Shown here piece after piece: positions 8,888 to 18,344 of a stretch of DNA of 64,000 nucleotides; within the stretch, counting starts at the first letter, position 1; each line of letters opens with the position of its first letter. Where the stretch lies: positions 15,173 through 79,172 of the forward strand of contig PLXQ01000060.1 in the NCBI GenBank assembly GCA_003151475.1, given 5' to 3'. The notes below the pieces were generated by a model. The model did not search any database, was not told the DNA's origin, and saw only the letters and a program-made list of their open reading frames with translations. The DNA is from Acidimicrobiaceae bacterium (GTDB lineage Bacteria; Actinomycetota; Acidimicrobiia; Acidimicrobiales; UBA8190). Position numbers and translations under genes: made by a program.

Positions 8888-11113
8888 TCAGTTCCCCGGT
8901 TCGGGATCGCGCGGCAACCCGAGCATCCGCTCACCGATCACGTTGCGCTGCACCTCGCTCGTCCCCCCGGCGATGGTCAGGCACCGGGTGGACAGAAAGC
9001 CCCGGCTCCACTGGGCGCCGTCCCCCTCGGTCGACGCCCCTTCGGCTCCCAATAGCACCAGCCCGAGCTCCTGCACCCGCTGTTCGTGCTCGGCCCCGAG
9101 CAGCTTCCGCACGCTCGCCTCGGGTCCCGGTTCCACCCCCGACACCGACCGCAGGGTCGTCCTCGCCCCGAGCAGGGCCAGGGACTGCGCCTCGGCCAGC
9201 AGGGCCCCGATCTCGTCGAGCACGACGGCGTCGCCGGCCCACGGCCCGCTCTCGAGCGAGCCGAGCATGGATTCGATCCCGAAGCCGAAGGTGGCCCCCG
9301 ACGACATCGACACCCGCTCGTTGGCCAGCGTCGTCCGCGCCAGTCGCCATCCCCCGTTCACCGGCCCCACCACGCAGTCGTCGGGGATGAAGACGTCGGT
9401 GAAGAAGACCTCGTTGAACATGGCCGCCCCGGTGATCTCGCGCAGCGGCCTGACCTCGATCCCCTCGCTCCTCATGTCGAGCAGGAAATACGTGATCCCC
9501 TCGTGCTTGGTGGCGTCGGGATCGCTCCGGGCGAGCAGGATCCCCCAGTCGGCCTTTCTGGCCATGGAGGTCCACACCTTCTGCCCGTTCACCACGAAGC
9601 CGCCTTCGACGGCCATGGCCCGGGTGGAGAGAGCGGCCAGGTCGCTGCCCGCCCCCGGCTCGCTGAACAGCTGGCACCATCCGATGGTCCCCTCGAGCGT
9701 CGGCTTCACGAACCGCTCCTGCTGCTCGCTCGTCCCGTGGGCGATGATCGTGGGCAGCGCCCACGCCCCCACGGCAATGGAGGGACGCCGCACCCCCGCC
9801 GCGGCCAGCTCCTCGTCGATCACCAGTTGCTCGACGGCCCCGGCCCCGCGTCCGTAGGGGACGGGCCAGTGCGGCGCCAGCAGCCGGTTCTCCACCATCA
9901 GCCGCCGCCGTTCGTCGTGGTCGTCGCTGCCGGCGATAGCTCCCACCAGGGCGTGAATCTCACCTCGCAGGGACTCGGCGTCGGCCGGCAGCTCGGTGGC
10001 GAGCACCCGCCTGCTCCCGGCCAGAGCGGCCCGCGAGGCCTCTGTCCGAAGCGCCGACGAGCCACCCAGCATCTGCCGCAGGGCGAGGGCCCGACGCAGG
10101 TGGATATGGGCGTCGTGCTCCCAGGTGAAGCCCATCCCCCCGAGCACCTGCACACACCCCTTGGCCGCCTCCACGTAGGAGTCGAGGGCCACCGCCCCGG
10201 CGAGCACCGCCGACAGCCCGGCCTGGTCGTCGTCGACCCCGTCGGCCGCACGCGCCGCGTCCCAGGCCACCGCCGTCGTCTGCTCCACCGATACCAACAT
10301 GTCGGCCAGCCGGTGCTTGATGGCCTGGAACTGCCCGATGGGCCGGCCGAACTGCCGCCGCTCCTTGGCGTAGGCGGTGGCCGTCTCGAGACACCACCGC
10401 CCCCCTCCGGCGCACTCGGCGGCGCCGATGCTGAGCGCCCGCTCCCGCACGAGCCGCGTCGTCACCCCGGCCAGCCGTCGCTCGGGGGCCACCGTGGCCC
10501 CGCTCACCTGAACCGCCACCACCCTCCGGGTCGGGTCCAGGCTGGCCAGCGGTTCGATCGTCACCCCGGGCCCGTCGAGCTCGAGCGCGCACCACATCTG
10601 CTCCCCGGAGCCGTCGGCGCCATGCGCCGTCACCAGCAGCAGCCGCGCCCCGGCCCCGGCGGCGAGCACCGGACGCACGGTTCCCGAGAGCGTCAGCGTC
10701 CCGTCACCACCGATGGAGGCGATCAGAGATCCGCTCCCGGGCAGCGCCACGGCCGCCGGCAGGCTCCCGTCCACGAGAGACGGAAGCAGCTCCTTTCCGT
10801 CGGCCGGGTCCGCCGATCCCGACAGCACCGCGGCGGCCAACATGGTGGACACCACGGGCCCGGGGGCAGCCGCCCGGGCCAGCTCCTCTACCACCACGGC
10901 CAGCTCCATCAGCCCGAAGCCCTGCCCGCCGTACTCCTCGGCCACGTGGATCCCGAGCCACCCCTGGCCCGCCAGCTCGTCCCAGAAGGGCGGCAAGCTC
11001 TCCGTCTCGGCGTCGAGCAGCGCCCTCGGCACCTCGGGCGGGCACTTCGCCTCCACCCACCGCCGCACCGTCCGGCGCAGCTCCTCGTGGTCCTCCCCGA
11101 TCCCGATCGGCAT
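8888..11113 (-). CDS. Fused double acyl-CoA dehydrogenase
   Basis: 741 residues, about twice the usual ACAD length. The first half (1-360) has the acyl-CoA dehydrogenase helical and middle domains and a C-terminal block (ECAGGGRWCLETATAYAKERRQFGRPIGQFQAIKHRLADM, quoted only in part by its QFGRPIGQFQ core). The second half (from about 385) repeats the fold with WCQLFSEPGAGSDLA, VNGQKVWTSMA, the FTDVFIPDD segment and a terminal GGTSEVQRNVIGERMLG block. Fused ACADs of this sort occur in actinobacterial lipid and sterol side-chain degradation, where FadE enzymes are often obligate two-gene heteromers; the fusion would be a covalent version. Each half should bind FAD. Exact substrate unknown. Confidence 0.88.
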   Translation of the reverse strand: MPIGIGEDHEELRRTVRRWVEAKCPPEVPRALLDAETESLPPFWDELAGQGWLGIHVAEEYGGQGFGLMELAVVVEELARAAAPGPVVSTMLAAAVLSGSADPADGKELLPSLVDGSLPAAVALPGSGSLIASIGGDGTLTLSGTVRPVLAAGAGARLLLVTAHGADGSGEQMWCALELDGPGVTIEPLASLDPTRRVVAVQVSGATVAPERRLAGVTTRLVRERALSIGAAECAGGGRWCLETATAYAKERRQFGRPIGQFQAIKHRLADMLVSVEQTTAVAWDAARAADGVDDDQAGLSAVLAGAVALDSYVEAAKGCVQVLGGMGFTWEHDAHIHLRRALALRQMLGGSSALRTEASRAALAGSRRVLATELPADAESLRGEIHALVGAIAGSDDHDERRRLMVENRLLAPHWPVPYGRGAGAVEQLVIDEELAAAGVRRPSIAVGAWALPTIIAHGTSEQQERFVKPTLEGTIGWCQLFSEPGAGSDLAALSTRAMAVEGGFVVNGQKVWTSMARKADWGILLARSDPDATKHEGITYFLLDMRSEGIEVRPLREITGAAMFNEVFFTDVFIPDDCVVGPVNGGWRLARTTLANERVSMSSGATFGFGIESMLGSLESGPWAGDAVVLDEIGALLAEAQSLALLGARTTLRSVSGVEPGPEASVRKLLGAEHEQRVQELGLVLLGAEGASTEGDGAQWSRGFLSTRCLTIAGGTSEVQRNVIGERMLGLPRDPEPGN

Positions 11114-11333
11114 CCCCGGCCACCTCTGTCTCTCGAGCGCCGGACACCGCTGCCCCCGGGGGGCCGGCGGCGTCTGACCGCCCCGACCGGACCGGAGTGT
11201 CTGCCGGCGAAACTAGAACAAGTTACGTCGCGGCGGCGGCGATAGGCCAGCAGAGGACGCCGCCATGGCCTCGGGCCGGCCCCTCAGAAGAGACGGGCCT
11301 CAGAAAGAGACGGGCCTCAGAAGATATGGGGCC

Positions 11334-11783
11334 TCAGAAGATATGGATCAGGTGGTCGATCGACCAGACCTGCCAACCGTGCAGCCCCAGGATCACCACG
11401 GCGGCCAGGATCATCATGGCGTTCTGCCCCTGCTCGGCCCAGTCGTGGATCATGAGCACGAAGTACAAGAGGTTGAGCGCGATGCTGGCGAAGGCGGCCA
11501 CCGGCGTCAGGAAGCCGAGCGCCAGCCCCAGCCCGAGCGCCAGCTCGCTCATCAGCACCACCCACGTCATGGCCTTCGGGTGCGGCTTCACCACTGCGTT
11601 GAAGCCCTTGCCCACGATGGCGAATTTGTGCTTGGCGGCGATGTCGGCGGCCCAGTTGATCCCGGCCTGACGCTTGATCCAGGCTTCGAGGTTCTTGTGC
11701 CGGAAGCTCTCCAGCCACCACAACCCGAGCCCGATCCGCAGCACCGCGGCCCACTCGGCGCCGGTGAGCCAGGTGGTCTTCAC
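11334..11783 (-). CDS. DoxX-like small integral membrane protein
   Basis: 149 residues with a GTG start that overlaps the stop of the MFS gene (GTGA), so it is translationally coupled. Four hydrophobic segments are visible: EWAAVLRIGLGLWWL, MTWVVLMSELALGLGLALGF, AAFASIALNLLYFVLMI, and MMILAAVVILGLH. Length and pattern (LRIGLGLWWLES near the N-terminus, LGLALGFLTPVAA) fit the DoxX/DoxD superfamily, whose members include thiosulfate:quinone oxidoreductase subunits and redox-linked membrane proteins. The exact function cannot be told from sequence. Confidence 0.8.
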   Translation of the reverse strand: MKTTWLTGAEWAAVLRIGLGLWWLESFRHKNLEAWIKRQAGINWAADIAAKHKFAIVGKGFNAVVKPHPKAMTWVVLMSELALGLGLALGFLTPVAAFASIALNLLYFVLMIHDWAEQGQNAMMILAAVVILGLHGWQVWSIDHLIHIF

Positions 11784-13333
11784 GGCGCTGTTTCTAGCAT
11801 GTGCCCACCGGCGGACTCCTGACCGTCCGTCGCCGCCCCGGAGGGCACCACCCGGGGGATCGTCACGGTGAGACCGAGCCCCACCAGGGCAGCCACAACG
11901 GCCCCGGCGTCGAGGGCCCGTAGCCCCGGGGCCCGTCCGTCACCGAGAGCCAGGGACAGCGCCAGCGCGGCGCCGCCCACCCCGGCCCCGAACGCCACCC
12001 CCAATGTCACGAGCACCTGCATGGCGGCGATGGGACCCCCCTGCCGACCGGCCCCGGCGCTCGACAGCACCACCAGCGTGGTGGTGGCGTAGGAGAGCCC
12101 CATCCCGGCCCCGGCCACCCCCCAGGCCACGAAACCGACCCACCACGGTGTCGAGGCCCAATCGAGCGTCACCACCCCGCCGATCCCGACCGCCACCAAC
12201 CCGAGCCCCACGGCGCACAGCCGACGGGGCCCCACCCGCCCCACATAGCGCGCCTGCACCCAGGATCCGGCCGTCCACGTCAGCGCGGCCACCGTCAGCA
12301 CCACCCCCGCCTCGGTCACGCTCCGGTGGTGCAGCGACGTCAGCGACAACGGCAAGAACGCCTCGGCGCTGAAGAAGGCCAGGTTCACGAGCGCCGCCAC
12401 CCACATGGTGCCCAGCTGCCGGCCGTCGGGCTGACGTCCATCGGGCTGCCGGCCGGACCGGGCCAGGCGGCCCGCCCGGGCCGTGGCCCGCCGGGGGATC
12501 ACCACCCCTAGGGCGGGAACGACGAGACCGAGACCGACCACGGCCAAGATCGGCGACAGCACGGCCCGCCTCGCTCCGAGCGCTTCGATCACGAGCGCCG
12601 TGCCCCCGGCCAGGGCCACGGCCACGCCCACGCCCGCCGGTCGACCTCCCTCCCGCTGCTCGCCGGCTGTCACTGGCCCGCCGGGCCCGACTTCGGACGG
12701 CGCTGTTTCGGCCGGCCCGACTTCGGCCGGCGCGACTTCGGACGGCGCGGCGTCGGCCCGGGCGATGGCGGGCAGGGCGATGGCGGCGGCGGCGATCGTG
12801 GCGGGGATGATGGCCAGGAACACCACCCGCCAGCTGATCTCCTCGGCCACCAGCCCGGCCACGGCCGGACCGACCACGCCGGGGATCACCCAGGCGGTGG
12901 ACATCGCGGCGTAGGCCCGCGGCCGCAGGGCGGGCGGAAAGCCCCGCCCCACGAGCACGTTCAGCGCCACCACCAGCACCCCGGCGCCGGCGCCCTGCAC
13001 CACCCGGCCGACCACCAACACCACCATGGAGGGCGCCGCCCCGTCGATCACCAGCCCGACGCAGAACAGACCCACCGCCACCAGGGTGGGCCGCAGCATC
13101 CCGATCCGGTCGACCAGGGGCCCGGCCACCACGATCCCGACCAGCTGGGCCAGCATGAAGGCGCTGAAGGCCCACCCGTAGAGCCGGATCCCGCCGAGAT
13201 GCCGCACCACCACGGGCAGCACCGTGGACACGGCGATGGCCTCGAAGGCGATGAACGAGACCACCAGCACCATCCCGGCCGTCAGCCGCCGCCGTCCGGG
13301 ACCGAGGATCGAGTCGCGCCGCTCTGACTCCAC
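11780..13333 (-). CDS. MFS transporter (drug/proton antiporter type)
   Basis: 517 residues with about 14 predicted hydrophobic segments. The first half holds the MFS loop 2-3 signature (GPLVDRIGMLRPTL) and the GGRVVQGAGAG-like block (VVGRVVQGAGAGVLVV) typical of the DHA2/EmrB group. A long low-complexity loop rich in Ala, Pro and Glu (about residues 195-225, repeating EVAPAE/EVGPAE) links the halves. The start overlaps nothing; the stop overlaps the DoxX-like start. Likely exports a hydrophobic compound. The loop repeat is encoded by near-identical short direct repeats around 12,690-12,750. Confidence 0.85.
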   Translation of the reverse strand: MESERRDSILGPGRRRLTAGMVLVVSFIAFEAIAVSTVLPVVVRHLGGIRLYGWAFSAFMLAQLVGIVVAGPLVDRIGMLRPTLVAVGLFCVGLVIDGAAPSMVVLVVGRVVQGAGAGVLVVALNVLVGRGFPPALRPRAYAAMSTAWVIPGVVGPAVAGLVAEEISWRVVFLAIIPATIAAAAIALPAIARADAAPSEVAPAEVGPAETAPSEVGPGGPVTAGEQREGGRPAGVGVAVALAGGTALVIEALGARRAVLSPILAVVGLGLVVPALGVVIPRRATARAGRLARSGRQPDGRQPDGRQLGTMWVAALVNLAFFSAEAFLPLSLTSLHHRSVTEAGVVLTVAALTWTAGSWVQARYVGRVGPRRLCAVGLGLVAVGIGGVVTLDWASTPWWVGFVAWGVAGAGMGLSYATTTLVVLSSAGAGRQGGPIAAMQVLVTLGVAFGAGVGGAALALSLALGDGRAPGLRALDAGAVVAALVGLGLTVTIPRVVPSGAATDGQESAGGHMLETAP

Positions 13334-13355
13334 CCCCTCATGCTGACCTATCGGT

Positions 13356-13859
13356 TCAGCCCCGGTGGATCAGATTGAATTTGGAGCTCACCACGGGCTC
13401 TCCCGTCTTGGCGTCTTTCCATACCGTCTCGGTCACGATGAACGTCATCGTCCGGCCCTTGGACTCCTTGGCGTAGGCGTCCACCACCGTGCCCTCGCCC
13501 TCGAGCACGTCCCCGACGAAAACAGGACGGTGGTAGGTGAACTCCTGCTCGCCGTGCAGGATCAGGCCGCCACCGGCCATCAGCGGGCCGATCACGTCGG
13601 CCATGGCGTTGGCCTTGGGCTTGTCCCCGGGCTGCTCCTCGGCGAACTCGCCCCACGCCTGCATTACGAAGGGCCACGTCGGGGGGGCGGGGATGGCGTC
13701 GAAACCCGCCTCCTTGGCCGCCCGGGGGTCCCGGTAGACGGGGTTCCGGTCGCACACGGCGACGGCGAAATTGGACACGGGCCCGCGTTCCACGACCACC
13801 GTCGACTTGCTCATCGGCTTCCCGATCAGCTTCTTCAGGTCGTCCTCGGCCATCGTCAT
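13356..13859 (-). CDS. MaoC N-terminal domain protein (FAS1-like dehydratase, HadA/HadC type)
   Basis: 167 residues from the second possible start (MTMAEDDLKKLIGK). It carries the N-terminal hotdog domain of MaoC-like dehydratases: CDRNPVYRDP, then IPAPPTWPFVMQAWG and ILHGEQEFTYHRPVFVGDVLEGEG. It lacks the catalytic hydratase-2 Asp/His motif, as expected for the structural subunit that pairs with a HadB-type protein such as the one at 8363-8791. It is 23 bp upstream of the MFS gene on the same strand, so the two may be transcribed together. Confidence 0.85.
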   Translation of the reverse strand: MTMAEDDLKKLIGKPMSKSTVVVERGPVSNFAVAVCDRNPVYRDPRAAKEAGFDAIPAPPTWPFVMQAWGEFAEEQPGDKPKANAMADVIGPLMAGGGLILHGEQEFTYHRPVFVGDVLEGEGTVVDAYAKESKGRTMTFIVTETVWKDAKTGEPVVSSKFNLIHRG

Positions 13860-13985
13860 CCCTCCACGGCTGGGCCACCGTCGACGTGGCCGACGGTGCG
13901 TGCGGTCCTCAACAGCGGGCCACCGTAGCGGGGGCCTCGGACGGGGGCGAATGAGGGCGGGACTCCCCTGCTACCGTCGCCGAAC

Positions 13986-14840
13986 ATGCCCGACTTTGAG
14001 ACGCTCGCCTACGAGGAGTCCGACGGCGTGGCCTGGGTCACGCTCAACCGCCCCGACGTCCTCAACTCCTTCAACACCACCATGCAGCGCGAGCTCCGGG
14101 ATCTCTGGCGCTGGCTCCGGCGCCATGACGACGTCCGGGTGATCGTCCTCACCGGGGCCGGGGACAAGGCCTTCTGCACCGGCATCGACCGCTCCGAAGC
14201 CCTGGCCGACGGCCCCCGCTCGGGACGCGCCGGCGGCTCGGGACCCGAGATCGGCGACGATTCGGTCCATATCGGCTCGGGCACCACCCCCTTCATGTTC
14301 GACGACCCCGGTGACAACCTGGGCCCCAAGTCGAACGACCTCTGGAAGCCGGTCATCGCCGCGGTCAACGGCATCGCCTGCGGCGGCGCCTTCTACATGC
14401 TGGGCGAGGTCGACTTCATGATCGCCGCCGATCACGCCACCTTCTTCGACCCCCACCTCACCTTCAACATGGCCGCCTCCTTCGAGCCGCTGCAGATGAC
14501 GGGCCGCATGCCCTTCGGCGACCTCGTCCGGCTCACCCTCCTCGGATCGGAGGAGCGCATGAGCGCCCAGCGGGCGCTCCAAATCGGCCTCGTCACCGAG
14601 ATCGTCCCCGCCGCCGAGCTCCGCGACCGCGCCGGCTGGGCGGCGGCCGTCATCGCCCGCGCCCACCCCGTCGCCGTCCAGGGAACCCTCCGCGCCCTAT
14701 GGGCCGGCCGCGAGCTTTCGCGCGGCCAGGCCCTCGGCCTCGGCTGGGCCTTCGTGGGACTGGGCAACGACCCCGAGGCCCTGGCCCAGGGCCAGGCCCG
14801 ATTCGCCTCGGGTGAACGGGTCGACTGGCGCCTGCGCTAA
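13986..14840 (+). CDS. Enoyl-CoA hydratase/isomerase family protein
   Basis: 284 residues, crotonase fold. Conserved parts: VAWVTLNRPDVLNSFN near the N-terminus, the first oxyanion-hole segment (GDKAFCTGIDRSE), and the second (VNGIACGGAFYMLGEVDFMIAADHATF). The Glu used by classical hydratases is not obvious at the usual site after GG, where the sequence reads GGAFYMLGEVD, so isomerase, hydrolase or another crotonase reaction is possible. Divergent from the MaoC-N gene at 13859 with 126 bp between; its stop overlaps by 4 bp the convergent methyltransferase remnant. Confidence 0.85.
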   Translation: MPDFETLAYEESDGVAWVTLNRPDVLNSFNTTMQRELRDLWRWLRRHDDVRVIVLTGAGDKAFCTGIDRSEALADGPRSGRAGGSGPEIGDDSVHIGSGTTPFMFDDPGDNLGPKSNDLWKPVIAAVNGIACGGAFYMLGEVDFMIAADHATFFDPHLTFNMAASFEPLQMTGRMPFGDLVRLTLLGSEERMSAQRALQIGLVTEIVPAAELRDRAGWAAAVIARAHPVAVQGTLRALWAGRELSRGQALGLGWAFVGLGNDPEALAQGQARFASGERVDWRLR

Positions 14841-15157
14841 GCCGGCGGGTCCGCCCGGCGCGGGCCCTGGGCCAGGAATGTCCCGGTCTCCTTGGAGATC
14901 GTGAACACCCCCCCACCAGCAGCGAATCGTCTCTCCACCGCGTCGCGGAGCTCCCTCAGCTGACCAGGCGATGCGTCCTCGCCCGGCGGCGCCGAGGTCA
15001 GGAAGGCGACGACATCGTCAGGAGACGTGCAACGGAGTTGGTCCACGTACGCGTACTTGCTGTGCAGATCGGCGCGCGCCGCAAGCTTGCCGGGATCTCT
15101 GTATTGGACGTTGCGCAGGTAGTCCTGATTCCGGCCGACGAGCGGGTCCTCGCTCAC
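14837..15157 (-). pseudogene. Class I SAM methyltransferase with large internal in-frame deletion
   Basis: A 106-residue open frame. Its start (DPLVGRNQDYLRNVQYRD, then KLAARADLHSKYA) looks like the N-terminus of actinobacterial class I methyltransferases of about 260-280 residues. Its end (VERRFAAGGGVFTISKETG, then FLA) looks like their C-terminus. The central Rossmann region with the Gly-rich SAM-binding motif is absent: residue 36 is followed directly by the near-terminal segment VDQLRCTSPDDVVAFLTSAP. An in-frame deletion of roughly 150 residues would explain it. It cannot bind SAM as read. The assignment rests on remembered family patterns, so a small unrelated protein remains possible. 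Confidence 0.6.
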
Positions 15158-15182
15158 GAGACGATCATATGGAGACCACCGG

Positions 15183-15836
15183 TCATCGGGACAAGAGGCC
15201 GGAGGTGAGAGCCCGGAAGGCCTTGCCCCGGTGGGAGAGCGCGCTCTTTTCGGCCACAGTCATCTCCGCGTAGGTCCGACCGTCGCCGCCGTCGGGAACG
15301 AAGACGGGGTCGTAACCGAATCCCCCGCTGCCGCGCCGCTCCTCGGCGATGAGCCCCTCAACCACCCCGTGGGCCACCACGTCGCCCCGGTCGGGAAAGC
15401 AGGCGACGGCGACGGTCCGAAAGCGCGCCCGCCGCCCGTCGGGCCCGGTGGCACCGACCGATGCCAACTCCGACAGAAGCTTGTCCACGTTGTCGGCGTA
15501 GCTGGCGTTCTCGCCGGCGAAGCGCGCCGAAAACACACCGGGAGCACCGAGAAGGGCGTCGACCTCCAGCCCCGTATCGTCGGCGATGGCAGCCAAGCCG
15601 GTGGCATGGACGAGCGCATACCCCTTCAAGCGTGCGTTCTCCTCCAGGGTGTCGCCCGTCTCCTCGACATCGGCGATGTCGGTCGGCCGGGGTCGCAGCT
15701 CGATGGCGTCACCGGCCGTGTCGGCCACGATGGCCACGATCTCCCTGGCCTTGTCGGCGTTGGCCGTGGCCAACACCATGGTCAGTGGTCCGGCGCCGGT
15801 GGACGGGGGCCGGCCGCCGTTCCCCGCGCCCGTCAC
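15183..15836 (-). CDS. rdgB: XTP/dITP diphosphatase (RdgB/HAM1 family)
   Basis: 217 residues. The NTPase motif TMVLATANADKAREI is followed by the conserved Glu/Asp set (DTGLEVDALLGAPGVFSARFAGE) and the C-terminal GSGGFGYDPVFVPDG and MTVAEKSALSHRGKA blocks. It hydrolyses non-canonical purine nucleoside triphosphates (ITP, dITP, XTP) to monophosphates and keeps them out of nucleic acids. It lies 10 bp downstream of rph on the same strand, as in M. tuberculosis Rv1340-Rv1341. An extra N-terminal stretch (about 18 residues before MVLATANADK) may mean that the true start is internal. Confidence 0.95.
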   Translation of the reverse strand: MTGAGNGGRPPSTGAGPLTMVLATANADKAREIVAIVADTAGDAIELRPRPTDIADVEETGDTLEENARLKGYALVHATGLAAIADDTGLEVDALLGAPGVFSARFAGENASYADNVDKLLSELASVGATGPDGRRARFRTVAVACFPDRGDVVAHGVVEGLIAEERRGSGGFGYDPVFVPDGGDGRTYAEMTVAEKSALSHRGKAFRALTSGLLSR

Positions 15837-15846
15837 CGCGGGCCGC

Positions 15847-16605
15847 TCATCGAGGCGACGGGGCCTCGGCCAGCACCGCCTTCTGCTCGTCGAGCAAAGT
15901 GGCGATCCCGTGCTCGGCCAACCCCAGCAGCTCGTCGAGCTCGCCCCGGGAGAAGGGCATCCCTTCGGCCGTCCCCTGGACTTCGATGAACCGTCCCGAT
16001 CCCGTCATCACCACGTTCATGTCGACCTCGGCCCGTGAGTCCTCGGAGTAGTCGAGGTCGAGCAGGCAGGCGGCGTCCACGATCCCCACCGACACCGCGG
16101 CGCAGGAATCACCGAGCGGATTGGCCGACAGCTGTCCTTTTTGCATCAGCCGGGTGAAGCAGTCGTGCAGCGCCACATAGGCCCCGCAGATGGATGCCGT
16201 CCGGGTCCCCCCGTCGGCCTGCAGCACGTCGCAGTCCACCGTCACCTGCAGCTCGCCCATGGCGATCACGTCGGTCACCGCCCGCAACGACCGCCCGATC
16301 AGCCGTTGGATCTCCTGGGTCCGCCCCGACTGCTTCCCCTTGGCCGCCTCGCGCCCGATCCGTTCCGCCGAAGAACCCGGCAACAGCGAGTACTCGGCCG
16401 TCACCCAGCCCTTGCCCGTCCCCCGCATCCACGGCGGCACCCTCTCCTCGACCGATGCCGTGCACAGGACCTTGGTCTTGCCCATGGAGATCAGGACCGA
16501 CCCGGGGGCGAATTCGGTGAAGTCGCGCTCGAAGCTCACCGGTCGCAGGTCTTCCACCCCCCGGCCGTCCTTGCGCCGGGCCCGGGGGTCACCGGCCGCG
16601 CTCAC
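15847..16605 (-). CDS. rph: Ribonuclease PH
   Basis: 252 residues from the GTG at 16605, whose GTGA overlaps the stop of the MBL hydrolase; the frame is open further upstream but that stretch is antisense to the neighbour. Family blocks: [65 protein letters not shown] and the catalytic-site [19 protein letters not shown]. It trims tRNA 3' ends with phosphate as the attacking group. Coupled to the MBL gene upstream and 10 bp from rdgB downstream. Confidence 0.96.
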   Translation of the reverse strand: MSAAGDPRARRKDGRGVEDLRPVSFERDFTEFAPGSVLISMGKTKVLCTASVEERVPPWMRGTGKGWVTAEYSLLPGSSAERIGREAAKGKQSGRTQEIQRLIGRSLRAVTDVIAMGELQVTVDCDVLQADGGTRTASICGAYVALHDCFTRLMQKGQLSANPLGDSCAAVSVGIVDAACLLDLDYSEDSRAEVDMNVVMTGSGRFIEVQGTAEGMPFSRGELDELLGLAEHGIATLLDEQKAVLAEAPSPR

Positions 16606-17333
16606 AGCGAGTACCCCCGCCCCACGGCGGCCTGGGCCACGGGACCCCCGAAAGCGTCGGCCGCTTCGCTCTGAACGTCGCCGGCGGCGATGGTGGGCCA
16701 CCGGTGGGTCACCACCAACCGGCGTGCTCCCGCCGCCTTCGCCGTTCTCCCGGCCTGCCGTCCGCTCATATGCTGCGCCGTCCCTTCGTGGTCCTTCGTG
16801 TACGTGGCCTCGCACAGAGCCAGATCGAGCCCGCTTCCGAGGGCCCCGAGTGACCAACCGGGCCCCGAATCGGCAGAGTAGCCCAGGGTCCTGTTGTCAC
16901 CTTCGAGCCGCACGGCCAGCGTCACCGGTCCGTGATCGGTCCGGCTGAACCTCATCCGCACACCACCGACGTCGGCCCCCTCACCGTCGCCCACCGTCCG
17001 CCAGTCGAGGATCCCCTCGGCCTCCTTCCCGAGCCGCGCCTGCACGCCGGGGGCGGCGAGAACGGGCACCGGGGAACGCTTCCAGTCGAGCGTGTGATGG
17101 GCGGCGGTCACGAGTCCGGAGATGTCGCTCCAGTGGTCGCCATGCTCGTGGGACAGCACGATGGCGTCGAGCGACAGCGGATCGCAGTAGCGCTGCAGGT
17201 TGGCGAACGTCCCCGGTCCGGCATCGAGCCACACCGTCGTCCCCGATGTCCACGACCGCACCAGATAACCGCTGGCCGCTCCCCCGGCCCCGGCGTGGCT
17301 GCCGTCGCAGCCGAGCACCGTCAGTGTCAGCAC
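16602..17333 (-). CDS. MBL-fold metallo-hydrolase (Rv1339-like, RNase Z/cyclic-nucleotide phosphodiesterase branch)
   Basis: 243 residues. The zinc-binding motif HEHGDH lies at about residues 63-68 ([12 protein letters not shown]), with further ligands in [16 protein letters not shown] and VTHRWPT. Position between murI and rph matches M. tuberculosis Rv1339, reported to act on cyclic nucleotides; that activity here is inferred by synteny only. The start ATG at 17333 has the next upstream gene (murI) ending 65 bp away, and the stop overlaps rph. Confidence 0.88.
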   Translation of the reverse strand: MLTLTVLGCDGSHAGAGGAASGYLVRSWTSGTTVWLDAGPGTFANLQRYCDPLSLDAIVLSHEHGDHWSDISGLVTAAHHTLDWKRSPVPVLAAPGVQARLGKEAEGILDWRTVGDGEGADVGGVRMRFSRTDHGPVTLAVRLEGDNRTLGYSADSGPGWSLGALGSGLDLALCEATYTKDHEGTAQHMSGRQAGRTAKAAGARRLVVTHRWPTIAAGDVQSEAADAFGGPVAQAAVGRGYSL

Positions 17334-17397
17334 CGGCTCACAGTGCCCGCCGGGTCAGTCGCATCGCCCGACCGGGTTACTGGCATTGCCGGCCGGG

Positions 17398-18270
17398 TTA
17401 CTGGTGCTGCCGGGACACGGCCATGGTCGTGCCGCTCACTCCCGGCTCGTCGGCCACAGCCTCGGCCGCCGACCACGACAGCTGCCCCACGTCGCCGAGC
17501 TCGGCGCCGAACAACCGCCCCCCCACCGACCGGAACCAGTCCACGTCCCCCGAGGAGTAAAAGCGCGCCACCCCCGGACCGTCACCGCCGCGGCCCAGCT
17601 GACTCTGCGCCAGGGTGGCCACCACGTCGAACGCCGTCTCGTCGGCCGACGACACGAGCACCACCGACCGCCCGACGGCGTCGGCGATCGTCCGGGCCAG
17701 GAAGGGGTAGTGCGTACAGCCCAAGAGCAAGGTGTCGATCCCGGCATCACGCAGCGGCGCCAACAACCGTTCGGCCAGCACCACCACCTGGTCCGACAGC
17801 GTCTCGCCGCGCTCCACGAACTCGACGAACCCCGGACACGCAGCGCAACTCAGCTCGAGGGGCACGGCCAGCTGCCCGATGGCCTCCTGGTAGGCGCCGG
17901 ACGAGATCGTCCCCACCGTCCCGATCACCCCGACTTTTCTGTTCCGGGTGGCCTTGGCCACCGACCGCACCCCTGGTTCGATCACCCCGATCACGGGCAC
18001 GGGCAACAGCCGCTGCAGCGCTTCCAGACCGGCGGCGGCGGCGGTGTTGCAGGCCACCACCACCAGCTTCACGTCGTGGCACTCCACCAGCCAGCGCCCG
18101 ATCTGCGCGGCATAGGCCCGTACCTCGGCCAGCGGACGCGGCCCGTAGGGGTAGCGGCCGGTGTCGCCCACGTACACCAGGTGCTCCCGGGGGGCGAGGT
18201 CGATCAGGGCCCGGGCCACACTGAGGCCCCCGAACCCGCTGTCGAACATCCCGATGGGACGCTCGTCCAC
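17398..18270 (-). CDS. murI: Glutamate racemase
   Basis: 290 residues from a GTG at 18270 with AGGGA 7 nt upstream, giving the usual short leader before PIGMFDSGFGGLSVARAL. The two catalytic cysteines sit in VVACNTAAAAGL and LLLGCTHYPFL; YVGDTGRYPYGPR and VIGVIEPGVR are further family blocks. It supplies D-glutamate for peptidoglycan. The C-terminus is longer than in most racemases (about 20 residues after DVDWFRSVGGRLFG). A longer in-frame start to 18672 is unlikely because it runs antisense through the neighbouring small gene. Confidence 0.95.
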   Translation of the reverse strand: MDERPIGMFDSGFGGLSVARALIDLAPREHLVYVGDTGRYPYGPRPLAEVRAYAAQIGRWLVECHDVKLVVVACNTAAAAGLEALQRLLPVPVIGVIEPGVRSVAKATRNRKVGVIGTVGTISSGAYQEAIGQLAVPLELSCAACPGFVEFVERGETLSDQVVVLAERLLAPLRDAGIDTLLLGCTHYPFLARTIADAVGRSVVLVSSADETAFDVVATLAQSQLGRGGDGPGVARFYSSGDVDWFRSVGGRLFGAELGDVGQLSWSAAEAVADEPGVSGTTMAVSRQHQ

Positions 18271-18344
18271 CGACAGATCCCTGTCGTCCACGGCCAAGAG
18301 GTTACGGCTTCGAGCCCCGCTCCACGCGCCCACGGAGCCGACCC

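Noticed and set aside
9086..11245. 719-codon plus-strand frame opposite the acyl-CoA dehydrogenase
   Set aside because: His/Pro/Arg/Gly-rich shadow frame of high-GC DNA; the minus strand encodes a well-conserved fused ACAD.
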